A DNA stretch of 28,964 nt from Hadesarchaea archaeon (GCA_030615805.1 JAUWYN010000005.1:1-28964); one strand, 5' to 3'; shown: positions 6,487 through 15,239, counted from the stretch's first letter. Notes: generated by a model from the sequence alone, not told the origin. Numbers and translations: made by a program.

Positions 6487-7449
6487 CTAAGATATCTCCC
6501 GTTTTAATTGTCTTAAGAAAATGTTAAATTTTCGAATTGGGACTATTCCACCCACAGCTGCGCTATGACCACCTCCACTGCTGCCACTTATCTTCGAGGT
6601 CGTTTTTATGACAAGTGTATTTAGATTCAGATTTGATTTTTCATCCCTTCGCATGCTAAAGCGTATGTGATAATCCGCTCGATAAGCCCCGATGCCGATC
6701 TCGGCATTTGCTACTCTAGCTGCATAAAAAGCCGCTAACCCTGTTGCCATAAAAGGGGGGTCAGTTACAAGCGCCATATTTCTACTGATTTTTTGAACGT
6801 TCTTCCTCACGTAATTTTCTATTATTCTTTCCCGTTTTGCCCCAGAACCGGCTCGTCCTATTAGGCCTGGTATATCAGATGGCCATAACCCTTGCGCGAG
6901 CCCTTGAATTGCCTTTCGCTTAAAAGGATGGTCCTCCCTGCTGGCCTCGATTGCCTGCTCTAACAAGAATTCCTCCAAATATATCAGCCTCCAACCGTAT
7001 TTCACAACCAATCTCCGCATTTTTCTCGTATGCTCTCGATAGTCCCCTATTGCCCCCAATAACGCGATGTATTGCAAAGAAACGGGTGGTTTGAAGAAAT
7101 CCAGCGCTAGTTCGGAACAGCTGACGTTTGTCCTGTGTACAAACGCATAGCAAGGCAGAGTCCTTCGAGTTATTCCTGAGGGGATGAGATGATGGTCGAC
7201 GTAAATAATCTTATGAGACCTGGATGCTTTTTTAAACGCATTTTTTACCTCTATTTTCTGGGCCACGTTTAACCCCAAATCTAAAATGATGACCGTATCC
7301 CAAGCTGGCAAGGCGTGCAATCTTGACGCCAATTCATATGTGCTTTTGGAGAACTCAACGTATGCATCAGGGTAGCGAATTTTAGCAATCGCTGCTGCAC
7401 AAATCCCATCAGTATCTGTATGGGCAAGAATTCCCACCTTTTTTGGCAT
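6487..7449 (-). CDS. Second DHH-DHHA1 family phosphoesterase
   Basis: A paralogue of the protein at 3153-4205 with a different base composition. It has HTDTDG near residues 10-15, IILDLGL with a metal Asp, YVDHH, and the C-terminal motif GSSGGGHSAAVGGIV. All catalytic metal ligands look present. The likely start is ATG at 7449, with GGGTGAT five bases upstream; an in-frame GTG lies at 7452. It is the downstream partner of the multi-PAS gene on the same strand (33 bases between stop and ATG), so the two are probably cotranscribed. DHH phosphoesterases include enzymes that cleave cyclic or linear dinucleotides; a link between PAS sensing and nucleotide turnover is possible here but is inference only. 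Confidence 0.83.
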   Translation of the reverse strand: MPKKVGILAHTDTDGICAAAIAKIRYPDAYVEFSKSTYELASRLHALPAWDTVIILDLGLNVAQKIEVKNAFKKASRSHKIIYVDHHLIPSGITRRTLPCYAFVHRTNVSCSELALDFFKPPVSLQYIALLGAIGDYREHTRKMRRLVVKYGWRLIYLEEFLLEQAIEASREDHPFKRKAIQGLAQGLWPSDIPGLIGRAGSGAKRERIIENYVRKNVQKISRNMALVTDPPFMATGLAAFYAARVANAEIGIGAYRADYHIRFSMRRDEKSNLNLNTLVIKTTSKISGSSGGGHSAAVGGIVPIRKFNIFLRQLKREIS

Positions 7450-7482
7450 CACAAATCACCCATTCTCAACAAAAGCAAACAC

Positions 7483-8780
7483 TCAAGAAGTAGTAGCGGA
7501 TGAGGATATTCTCGCCTTCAGCTTCCCCAATTCTTTCGTCATTTGTGTTAATTCATTTTCTAATTTTTTTCTTTTTGTTATATCTCTTAACGCTGCTGTT
7601 GATCTATCAGTTCTTGGCACCATTGCAACCGTCACTTCCATAATTCTTCTCCTACCTCTCTTATCAAAAGCTTCAAATTCATAGGTTATTGGAGCTTTTC
7701 CTTTAGCTCTCCTTCTCTCCTCGTGATATCTCGCCATTCTATTTTTATGTTTTTTATGTATGAAATCCAGAAAATTCCTACCTATTGTCTCTTCTTTGGA
7801 ATAGCCGCTTATTTTCTCGAACTCCTTATTGACAAATGATATTGTCTTATCTTTTTCAATAACAATCATAGCACTTCCAGAATACTCCAGCAACCCCCTA
7901 TATCTCGCCTCAGACTCCCTGAGCGCCTCCTCCGCCCGCTTGCGCTCGGTGATGCCGCGGAATATCCCTTGGATTATTGGTTTTCCCCCGACTAAAGTTA
8001 CAGTGGCAGTTATGTGGACGGGTTTTATTTTTCCTGATTTAGTTATTACCTCCGCCTCAGCGTCGACAGCCCCTTTCTGTTTTATATGTGTCTTAAACAT
8101 GTTAACGTAATATCTCGCTTTTTGCCGTGGATGGACCATTGTTTGATGGCGTCCTACAATCTCCCCTCTTTTTTTCTCTAAAAGGATTTCTGCCGCTTTA
8201 TTACAATTAGTTATCAAGCCTGTCTTAGTATCTGCCCAGAGGATTGCGTCCTTTGCATTTTCAAATGCTAGTCTGAATTCTTCCTCGCTTTTTCGCAGCG
8301 CCTCTTCGGCTTCTTTTCTTTCCGTTATGTCCCTTACTATCACCCACATCCCGACAGGCTTGCCCTCTCTGTCCTTTTTTAACCATGCCCTAACGGATAT
8401 GCAGAATGCAGTTCCATCTTTTTTGGTGTATCCTATTTCATATTTATCGGAATGCCCCTTGGCTTTTACCTGATTAATTATCTTAAGTGTCATCTTTTGC
8501 CATTTTTTCGGGATGACGCCCAGAATTTTTTTATTCCGTATTTTCGCCGCGGAATATCCTGATATGTCCAAAAACGCTTGATTATACTCGAGGATGTTAC
8601 CTTCCAGATCTATGGCTAAAATTCCCTCTTTAATAGTTTTATATAGCTCCCTGTATTTCCTCTCTGATTCTCTTATTTCTTCTTCTGCTAGCAGCCGTCG
8701 CGCTTCGTACTTATCTTTTACAATTTTTTTCGCTTTACTTAAATCGCGCAGGATGTTCCCCCTAACGACTTATTTTGCAT
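7483..8780 (-). pseudogene. Multi-PAS sensor protein, frameshifted near its 5' end
   Basis: The product has three PAS domains joined by the linker ERKxAEEALRxSE: PAS1 up to DITERKEAEEAL, PAS2 to GITERKRAEEAL, PAS3 to DITKRKKLENEL. A short coiled tail follows. There is no histidine kinase, GGDEF or other output domain, so it would sense a ligand or redox state and act on a partner. The frame is open from 8769 to 7483, but this frame has no ATG, GTG or TTG before the TTG at 8571, which lies in the middle of PAS1. An ATG at 8780 starts the right protein (MQNKSLGGNILRDL) if one G is added to the five-G run at 8758-8762. A true deletion, an assembly error, slippage, or a CTG start at 8751 after AGGGGGA are all possible. 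Confidence 0.75.
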
Positions 8781-9134
8781 GAGTTTAAAACTTTTCTAAT
8801 TAGATAGTTTAAAAATTTCTAACAAACAATGGTAATTTTATCTAATCGTTGAAGCTACAAACTCGATTAATACGTGGAGCCCCGTTCTCTGTCGGATCTT
8901 TTACCCCCTTGAACTTTCGAAGACAACCATTTAAGGTAAGGCGAACGTCTGAAAGAAAATCCTGTTATCTTTTCAAGCTATGGTTGTATTCCGAAGCGGA
9001 TAATCGAATTAAAAAGGGAGATTTTCCGTAAGGGTTCTGGAGGGTACAAATCTGGGTTCAAACCTCCAATACCACGCCACCATAGGTTTTATTCTAAGAA
9101 AGCTAGAAAGTGTGTCAATCGTCAAGGTGTCGAG
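8781..9134. other. AT-rich intergenic stretch between the PAS gene and L18e
   Basis: 354 bases without a convincing gene. It should hold the promoter of the minus-strand PAS gene: TTTAAA-type boxes occur around 8784-8812. The only other structure seen is the tRNA 3'-half-like sequence at 9038-9079, listed separately. A 60-codon open frame at 8849-9031 begins with TTG, has no family resemblance and is not called. Confidence 0.5.
9038..9079 (+). other. tRNA 3'-half-like sequence with a 14-base insertion in the T-arm
   Basis: TGGAG (9038-9042) pairs with CTCCA (9064-9068) around a standard seven-base T-loop TTCAAAC (9057-9063), once a 14-base insertion (9043-9056) is removed. Exactly seven bases (ATACCAC), one discriminator base (G) and CCA (9077-9079) then follow, as in a real tRNA 3' end. 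The matching 5' acceptor, GTGGTAT or a wobble variant, is not found upstream or elsewhere in the window, and no D-arm or clear anticodon arm precedes it. It could be a split-tRNA 3' half, a decayed tRNA, or chance. Confidence 0.35.
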
Positions 9135-9500
9135 ATGCCAAAACCGACAGGACCAACGAACCCCGTGTTGCGGAGGCTCGTGCGGGAGCTTCGCGCCGTG
9201 GGTAAGAAGCAGGGGGTAAAACTCTGGCTCGACCTAGCGGAGCGGCTCGAGCGGCCCCGGAGGGCCCGGGCCGAAGTCAACCTCAGCCATCTGAACCGCT
9301 ACTCGGGCGAGGGGAGCACCATTGTCGTACCCGGCAAGGTCTTGGCAGCTGGCAAGCTAAACCACGCGATCTCCGTCGCTGCCTTCAAGTTCTCGGGCGC
9401 CGCTAGACGGAAAGTCATGGCAGCCGGCGGCAATGCGTTGGCTATCCGACAGTTGCTCGAGCAAAACCCGAGCGGCAAGGGAGTCAAACTGATGGAGTGA
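9135..9500 (+). CDS. rpl18e: Large-subunit ribosomal protein L18e
   Basis: An archaeal/eukaryotic protein of the 50S subunit, 121 aa as expected for archaea. Diagnostic segments are the start PKPTGPTNPVLRRLVRELR, the middle STIVVPGKVLAAGKLNH and the end ISVAAFKFSGAARRKV. The ATG at 9135 gives the usual N-terminus. It is the first gene of the conserved archaeal cluster L18e-L13-S9-RpoN. The stop overlaps the region just before the L13 start, indicating one transcript and translational coupling. The sequence returns here to the GC-rich core composition. Confidence 0.97.
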   Translation: MPKPTGPTNPVLRRLVRELRAVGKKQGVKLWLDLAERLERPRRARAEVNLSHLNRYSGEGSTIVVPGKVLAAGKLNHAISVAAFKFSGAARRKVMAAGGNALAIRQLLEQNPSGKGVKLME

Positions 9501-9505
9501 GGAAC

Positions 9506-9931
9506 ATGATTATCGACGGGAAAGATCTGGTCTTGGGGAGGCTCGCGAGCTTTGCAGCGAAACGCCTACTCGAGGGCGAGCGCGTGACCGTGGTGAACGC
9601 CGAGCAGGTCGCGGTTTCCGGTAGAAAAGAAGCTACTTTCGACGCTTACGACGCTTGGCTTGAGATTCGAAACCTCACCAATCCCCGCAAGGGACCTTTC
9701 CACCTCAAGCGCCCCGAGAATCTCGTGCGCCGGGCGGTCCGGGGCATGCTGCCATTCGACAAGCCCCGGGGGCAAGCGGCTTACCGTCGCCTCCGCGTTC
9801 ACGTCGGGGTGCCCCAGGAGCTCGCCGGCAAGGAGATGCAACCCCTTCCGGAAGCTAGCCTCGAGCGGCTCGGCACACGACGCTTTATAAGAATCGGGGC
9901 CCTCAGCAAACACTTAGGAGCGAGGTTCTGA
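9506..9931 (+). CDS. rpl13: Large-subunit ribosomal protein L13 (uL13)
   Basis: A 50S ribosomal protein of 141 residues from the ATG at 9506. The start MIIDGKDLVLGRLASFAAK is typical of archaeal L13. VVNAEQVAVSG, KGPFHLKRPENLVRRAVRG and the MLPFDKPRGQAAYRRLRVHV segment follow. An in-frame GTG lies at 9497, but it would overlap the L18e stop, and the family N-terminus fits 9506, with GTGAGG just upstream as a ribosome binding site. The stop TGA overlaps the S9 ATG by one base. Confidence 0.97.
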   Translation: MIIDGKDLVLGRLASFAAKRLLEGERVTVVNAEQVAVSGRKEATFDAYDAWLEIRNLTNPRKGPFHLKRPENLVRRAVRGMLPFDKPRGQAAYRRLRVHVGVPQELAGKEMQPLPEASLERLGTRRFIRIGALSKHLGARF

Positions 9932-10329
9932 TGAAGGTCGTACTCGCAACCGGCAGACGCAAGGCCGCGCTCGCTAGGGCCACGGTGAAGGATGGCCGGG
10001 GGAGGGTGTTCATCAACCGCCGCGCACTCGAGGTTTACGAGCCGGAGCTCGCGCGACTCAAGATTTTGGAGCCGTTGACCCTGGTGCCCGAGCTCGCGCG
10101 CCGCGTCGACATCGAAGTAGGTGTAGAGGGTGGGGGTTTCATGGGACAGGCGGATGCCGCCCGCACAGCCATCGCCCGGGGGCTCATCGAGTGGTCGGGT
10201 GATCCCAAGGTGCGGGAGCTTTTCAAGCAACACGATTGGACCCTAGTGAAGAGCGACGTGCGCTTCAAGGAGCCCAAGAAGCCTGGGGGTTCCGGAGCTA
10301 GGGCCCGTTACCAAAAATCGTATAGGTGA
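9931..10329 (+). CDS. rps9: Small-subunit ribosomal protein S9 (uS9)
   Basis: A 30S ribosomal protein of 132 residues. It has the opening VVLATGRRKAALARATVKDG, the central DIEVGVEGGGFMGQADAAR and the basic C-terminal tail ARARYQKSYR that reaches the decoding region and P-site tRNA. The ATG at 9931 shares its A with the L13 stop (TGATG), a classic translational coupling. Next comes rpoN, in the standard archaeal order. Confidence 0.97.
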   Translation: MKVVLATGRRKAALARATVKDGRGRVFINRRALEVYEPELARLKILEPLTLVPELARRVDIEVGVEGGGFMGQADAARTAIARGLIEWSGDPKVRELFKQHDWTLVKSDVRFKEPKKPGGSGARARYQKSYR

Positions 10330-10333
10330 TCGC

Positions 10334-10525
10334 GTGCGGGTGGTTCGTTGTATAACTTGCGGCAAGTTGCTGGGCGACAAGTACGAGGAGTTCGAACAGC
10401 GCACCAAAAAGGGGGAGGAGCCTAAGCGCGTGCTCGATGGGCTGGGAATCAAGCGCTACTGCTGTAGGAGCACGATGCTCACGAGCATAGACCTGACCGA
10501 AGAAATAGCGAAATTCAAGCGCTAG
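10334..10525 (+). CDS. rpoN: DNA-directed RNA polymerase subunit N (Rpb10 homologue)
   Basis: A small zinc-binding subunit of archaeal RNA polymerase that joins the assembly platform with subunits D, L and P. The 63-aa product has the C6-x2-C9 pair in RCITCGK and the unusual adjacent pair C43-C44 in RYCCR, both invariant in Rpb10. The start is GTG at 10334, preceded by AGGTGAT, and lies 4 bases after the S9 stop. In many archaea rpoK, enolase or S2 follows; here RuBisCO follows instead. Confidence 0.97.
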   Translation: MRVVRCITCGKLLGDKYEEFEQRTKKGEEPKRVLDGLGIKRYCCRSTMLTSIDLTEEIAKFKR

Positions 10526-10552
10526 GTGTGCATTTTTACCTGAAAAGCTATT

Positions 10553-11860
10553 GTGAATTGGTTCGAGAGCATGAAGACCGAGTGGTATTTAGATTTCGTC
10601 GACCCGAGCTACAGGCCCACGCGCGAGGACTTGATCGTCCTGTTTAGAGTTGAGCCCGCGAGCGGCATGGGCATGCGAGAAGCCGTGGGGCGCGTGGCCT
10701 CGGAGAGCTCGATCGGCACTTGGACCACCCTTACGACGATGACGCCCGAAAAGCGGCGGCTCATGGCGAAGGCTTATGAAATTAAAGGGAGATGGGTGAA
10801 GGTGGCCTACCCGCTTGACCTCTTCGAGGCTGGAAACATGCCCCAGGTGCTCAGCTCGGTCGCGGGCAACATCTTCGGGATGAAAGCCGTGCGCAATCTC
10901 AGGCTCGAGGACGTGCGGTGGCCACCAAGGCTCATCAAATCGTTCAGGGGGCCCCAGTTCGGCATCGAGGGAATCAAAAAGCTCTTCAAGGTGAGGGATA
11001 GGCCGCTGACCGCAACCGTGATGAAACCCAAGGTTGGGATGAGCAGCGAGGAGCACGCCCGAGCGGGCTACGAGGCCTGGGTCGGCGGCATCGAACTCCT
11101 TAAGGATGACGAGAACCTCGCCGGGCAGCGGTTCAATCAATTCGAGCGAAGGGTGGCGCGGTCGCTTAAGCTGCGGGATCGAGCCGAGCGAGAGACAGGG
11201 AAACGAAAGAGTTATCTGATTAACGTGACTGCCGAGACGCGGGAAATGCTCCGCCGTGCGAAATTCGTGAAAGAACGAGGTGGCGAGTACGTGATGGTCG
11301 ACATCCTGACGGTGGGGTGGGCGGGGGTTCAATCGCTGCGCGAGGAGTGCGAAGACTTGGGGCTCGCGATCCACGCTCACCGCGCGTTCCACGCCGCCTT
11401 TACCCGAAAGCGGGAGCACGGGATGTCTATGCTGGCCGTCGCGAAGGTCGCCCGCTTGGTTGGCATCGACCAGCTCCACATAGGCACCGCGATAGGGAAG
11501 CTCGAGACGCCGCGGGAGGAAGTGCTTGCGCTGCAGGAGGCGATCACGGGCCGAAACATCAAGGGCAAAAAACATATCCTCGCCCAAGCGTGGGATGGGA
11601 TCAAGTCCGTTTTCCCCGTCACCTCAGGCGGGCTACATCCAGGTCTGATACCTGAGATCATCGACATGCTTGGAAAAAATATCGTTATCCAAGTTGGCGG
11701 GGGCGTCTGGGGACACCCGCTGGGCGGGAGAGCTGGAGCTGCCGCGGTCCGACAGGCAATCGATGCAGCTTTGAAAGGTGTTTCGCTGGGTGAGTACGCC
11801 AAAACAAGAAAGGAGCTCAGGGATGCCCTCGAGAAGTGGGGCTACGTTAAGCCCAAATAA
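10553..11860 (+). CDS. rbcL: Ribulose-1,5-bisphosphate carboxylase, archaeal form III type
   Basis: Adds CO2 to ribulose-1,5-bisphosphate to make two 3-phosphoglycerates. In archaea form III usually works in AMP/nucleoside salvage rather than the Calvin cycle. The 435-aa product retains the catalytic set by motif: E51 with GTWTT, N106 in GNIFGMKA, K158 in MKPK, carbamylated K184 with D186/E187 in LLKDDEN, H276/R277 in HAHRAFHAAF, H309 in LHIGT, K316 in GKLE, S358 in TSGG and GGG 382-384. Loop 6 reads GKLETP instead of the usual GKLEG. The start may be GTG at 10553 or ATG at 10571; form III proteins often begin close to the latter (MKTEWYLDF). No AMP phosphorylase or ribose-1,5-bisphosphate isomerase is in the window. 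It follows rpoN by 27 bases. Confidence 0.93.
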   Translation: MNWFESMKTEWYLDFVDPSYRPTREDLIVLFRVEPASGMGMREAVGRVASESSIGTWTTLTTMTPEKRRLMAKAYEIKGRWVKVAYPLDLFEAGNMPQVLSSVAGNIFGMKAVRNLRLEDVRWPPRLIKSFRGPQFGIEGIKKLFKVRDRPLTATVMKPKVGMSSEEHARAGYEAWVGGIELLKDDENLAGQRFNQFERRVARSLKLRDRAERETGKRKSYLINVTAETREMLRRAKFVKERGGEYVMVDILTVGWAGVQSLREECEDLGLAIHAHRAFHAAFTRKREHGMSMLAVAKVARLVGIDQLHIGTAIGKLETPREEVLALQEAITGRNIKGKKHILAQAWDGIKSVFPVTSGGLHPGLIPEIIDMLGKNIVIQVGGGVWGHPLGGRAGAAAVRQAIDAALKGVSLGEYAKTRKELRDALEKWGYVKPK

Positions 11861-11882
11861 AGCCCCGTACAATAATCTCTGT

Positions 11883-11971
11883 GGGGCCGTGGGGTAGCTT
11901 GGTCTAGCCTCTCGGCTTGGGGGCTTCACGCCAAATTGCCGGAAACCCGAGTTCAAATCTCGGCGGCCCCA
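11883..11971 (+). tRNA. tRNA-Pro (GGG) with one intron
   Basis: Acceptor GGGGCCG/CGGCCCC, anticodon stem TCGGC/GCCGG, anticodon GGG at 11919-11921, T-arm CCGAG/CTCGG with loop TTCAAAT, discriminator A at 11971, CCA encoded at 11972-11974. A 14-base intron (11923-11936) lies at 37/38; its borders could shift by one base within the run of five G. The convergent RND transporter gene ends one base past the CCA. Confidence 0.9.
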
Positions 11972-11975
11972 CCAC

Positions 11976-14267
11976 TCAACTTTTTTCCCTACGAAGTGCG
12001 TACGCTACCAAAATTGATGGTAGGATGAAGAGCGCGGCTATCAGGGCATAAAATATCACAAGCGCGGTAAGGCTGCCGAACCTTCCCAACATGGGCATCC
12101 TCGCGAGCGAGAGAACGGCGAAGACCCCTATGGTCGTCCCAGCGGCTGCAAGCAAAGCCGTCCCCACATTCATGACCGTGATTCGGATCGCTTGTTGAGG
12201 CGGCCTTTTGTGTTCCTTCCACTCCTCCCTGAAGCGATACGTCATGTGAATGGAAAGATCTATCCCTATGCCTATGAGTAGGGCAGATATACCCATGGTC
12301 ATGACATCGAGCGGCCATCCTATGATTCTCAGGGTCCCAAGTTCCCATCCAATGATCAAAACCATCGGCATGAGCGCGATCGCACCCATCAAAATAGACC
12401 TGAAGATCACGCACAAAACGATTAAACAGAGGAGTATTGCAAATATTGTCGTTTTTAACATGCTCGGCGCGATACTGCCCATAATGTCGCTGAAGATAAC
12501 CGGTTCTCCGCTGACAGCAGGCGCTCCATCGACGGTCAGACCCAGAACTCCGCCCTTGGATTCCTCCACGTGACTTCGGACTATTCGGGCTGCGTCCCTC
12601 ATCTCTTTGTCCGTTTTAGCAATCACTGAAAAGAGAATCACCGTTGTTTCGTTATCCTCGGTCAAAAGTCCTTGCATCTGGGTTGGATAGGTCCTCCTTA
12701 AGCTCTCCAACGCCGCGATAACCTCATTTTCTGTTTGTGGCATTACACCATTTGTAGCAAGTAAAACCATCTCAGCCAAACCCGTCGAACTTGTGATAAG
12801 GCCGCTCTGCAGATTGCTCTCGTCAGAAAGTATTGAATTCTCCAAGACAAGCATGGCCTGTAGACCCTGAGGACTCGTGACATTGTCGCCCTTTGCCAAA
12901 ACAAAAATGAAAGATTGTCCACCAAAGTACCCCTCTATTTCATTGGCTGTAACTATGGATTCGACATCCCCCGGCATGAAAGTCTCGAGTGACATTGTCG
13001 TTGATACCCCAAGCGCCAAAAATACACAAACTGTCGTTATACAAGCAACGCCAAATATTATCGGTCTTCTATGGTGCTCAGCCCCTATCGCAGCAGCCGA
13101 CAACGCTTTGTCGACCCTCTTCCCTCGTCTAGCCACTAATGCCTTTACTTCGCCCACCTTTCGCCGATCCCTTATGACGAGCAAGGCTGGCAAAAGCGTC
13201 ACGGCCAAGATGAAGGTAAAGAGGATTCCAAGCGCGGCAAATACACCAAATTCCCGGAGGGGTGGTAGATCTGAGATCAAAAATGAACCGAAACCTATCA
13301 TCGTTGTAATCGCAGACAGAGAAACCGCTACTCCGACGGTCTTGACAGATTTTACAACGGCCTTTTCAACGCGTAGGCCCCTACTCCTCTCTTCATAGTA
13401 CCGGTTGAGCACGTGGATTGAATAAGCTATGCCGATGCCAAGGATGAGTGGTATCAACGCAACGTGGATCATTGTGAACTGCATTCCAAGGAACCCTAGC
13501 ATCCCGATTACCCACATCGCCCCCAAAGCGATTGGCAGAAAAGGTATAAAGATGTCTGAAAACCGTCGAAAGACCAGAAAGAGAATCAGGATTACAAGGA
13601 TCATTGCCGCGGGGATTAAGACGCTGGTATCCCTGCCCATCATTCCTTGGATGTCTTTTTGGAGGGTGATCTCGCCAGTTATGCCCGTCGTTAGATTCTC
13701 ATGTTTTTCGTCGAACTCATTTACACGGTCATGAAAGACATCGGTCATTTCCGAAAGCTTATCGTTGGGAAGCTCCGTATTTATGGAGACCTTAATTAAG
13801 GTGGCTTTTTGATCTGCCGCCAGAAGCTCAGAAACCCGGCTCTCCACTCCAGGTTGGGTCAATAAATACTGAACACTCGCCTCAAGTTGAGGATCGGGCA
13901 GAGACTCGTAGTTCTCGATATATGGAATCACGTAATCGATGTAGGCTACTACTTGGGTAGCATAGCCTTCGAGATCCGGGTCCGTCCTCAGTGTATTTTC
14001 AAGCTCGAGAATCGCCTTGATAACGTCGGCTTTCGTCACGTTGTCGGCTTTGAGCAAAATACTTTCAAACGATAGGCCACCGCCAAATTTGTCCTCGAGC
14101 TCAGACATCACTTTGACCGATGGGTAATCTTAAGGCAGGAACTCCTCGAAGTCGGTCGTTGTCGAGACCTTCGTGATGCCGTACGCCATGAAGCCGCTAA
14201 CTAAGAGCACACATAGCAGAACGAGGTAAGGCCTTCGTTCGACCGCTCCCGCCACCTTCTCCATCAT
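11976..14267 (-). pseudogene. RND/MMPL superfamily exporter with an in-frame TAA at codon 46
   Basis: An integral membrane transporter of the archaeal RND (MMPL/HAE3-like) group, built as two repeats, each with one helix, an outer domain and five helices. Repeat motifs include GIGIAYSIHVLNR in the first half and GIGIDLSIHMTYR in the second; the usual Asp is Ala in the first. The true start is ATG at 14267, with GGAGGC upstream, giving MMEKVAGAVERRPYLVLL and the first helix. The frame then reads EEFLP, TAA (14130-14132), DYPSVKVMSELEDKFGG. The matching stretch in the second repeat is ETFMPGDVESIV, so the stop replaces one residue, probably Glu (GAA to TAA). The other 717 codons are intact. Reinitiation at the GTG/ATG near 14111 would give a protein lacking the first helix. 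Confidence 0.85.
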
Positions 14268-14363
14268 CCTTGTGCCTCCACCCACAACTCAACCGCTAGA
14301 ACAACGTATTAAAACAAGCGGAAAAGATTAACCCCAGCGCGTCAAAATCGTGTCTGTGGTGGA

Positions 14364-15185
14364 TTGAAAGTAGCTCTCATCGGCTGCGGCTCGATAGGCT
14401 CGGTATTAGCTCGAGCCATCGACAAAAGACGGACCGGCGAAGCCGAACTCGCCTGGCTCTACGACCTGAAGCCCGAGAAATCCGAGGCGCTGGCGAAAAA
14501 GCTTCGCTCAAAACCGCGAACAGCGAGGAGCGTGGCGGAAATCTACACCGACAAAACCGTGGGCTTGGTCATCGAGGCTGCCTCCCAGCTGGCGGTAGAG
14601 CAGTACTCGCTCGATATCCTTCGCTCGGGTAAAGATTTGATGGTGATGAGCGTGGGTGCATTTGCGGATGATAGGCTGTTGAAGGAAGTGCGCGGCGCGG
14701 CCGAGCAAAGCGGTCATAAGATCTACATCCCATCGGGTGCCGTGTTGGGCATCGATGGTGTGAAGGCAGCAACGGTGGGGGGCATCGAAGAGGCGATTCT
14801 CACGACACGAAAACCACCCGATGCATTGATTTATAGCGCATACTTGAGCGAGCACGGCATCGACCTAACTGGATTGAAGGAGCCACGGGTCGTCTTCGAG
14901 GGTTCGGCTCACGAGGCGGTTAAAGCATTTCCCGAGAGCGTGAACGTCGCCGCGACACTGAGTTTGGCAGGCATGGGCCTCGACAAGACTAAGGTGCGCA
15001 TCATCGCTGATCCATCGCTCGATCGAAACATCCATGAGATTCGCATCCGTGGCAAAGCCGGTGAGTTCGTCATCGAAGCGCGGAATGTGCCATTTCCAGA
15101 TACTCCCAAGACAAGCTACCTGGCAGCCCTTTCAGCAATCAGGACCCTTCGCGATATAACAGACGCCGTTCGCATCGGGACCTAG
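14364..15185 (+). CDS. nadX: L-aspartate dehydrogenase (NAD synthesis)
   Basis: Oxidises L-aspartate to iminoaspartate with NAD(P)+, feeding quinolinate synthase; it replaces L-aspartate oxidase in this pathway. The 273-aa product has the N-terminal Rossmann motif VALIGCGSIGSVLA, then GLVIEAASQLAVEQ, LMVMSVGAFAD, IYIPSGAVLGIDGVKAA and the C-terminal NVAATLSLAG segment. His residues in the NIHEIRIRG region fit the family. The start is TTG at 14364, preceded by GGTGG. The genes nadA and nadC follow on the same strand, so the three encode aspartate to nicotinate mononucleotide, and the context supports the assignment over homoserine dehydrogenase-like relatives. Confidence 0.93.
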   Translation: MKVALIGCGSIGSVLARAIDKRRTGEAELAWLYDLKPEKSEALAKKLRSKPRTARSVAEIYTDKTVGLVIEAASQLAVEQYSLDILRSGKDLMVMSVGAFADDRLLKEVRGAAEQSGHKIYIPSGAVLGIDGVKAATVGGIEEAILTTRKPPDALIYSAYLSEHGIDLTGLKEPRVVFEGSAHEAVKAFPESVNVAATLSLAGMGLDKTKVRIIADPSLDRNIHEIRIRGKAGEFVIEARNVPFPDTPKTSYLAALSAIRTLRDITDAVRIGT

Positions 15186-15239
15186 TTCAAAAGTGATAAA
15201 TGTAGGTGGGGGAGTATTTCTACAAGCTGAGTGGTAGCC

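Noticed and set aside
8849..9031. Small open frame of 60 codons
   Set aside because: TTG start, no ribosome binding site and no family resemblance; it probably arises by chance.
8871..9076. Complete intron-bearing tRNA with 5' acceptor at GTGGAGC (about 8873)
   Set aside because: Only four acceptor pairs and one wobble fit ATACCAC, and no D-arm follows.
6335..9079. AT-rich PAS/DHH segment as an element integrated in tRNA-Leu
   Set aside because: The tRNA-like fragment at 9038-9079 does not repeat the tRNA-Leu 3' end, and no integrase is present.
11989..13734. Open frames on both strands inside the RND gene
   Set aside because: They are out-of-frame shadows; only the long minus-strand frame has transporter repeats and helices.
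14130..14132. Recoded stop codon in the RND gene
   Set aside because: The codon is TAA, not UAG (pyrrolysine) or UGA (selenocysteine), and no recoding element is seen.
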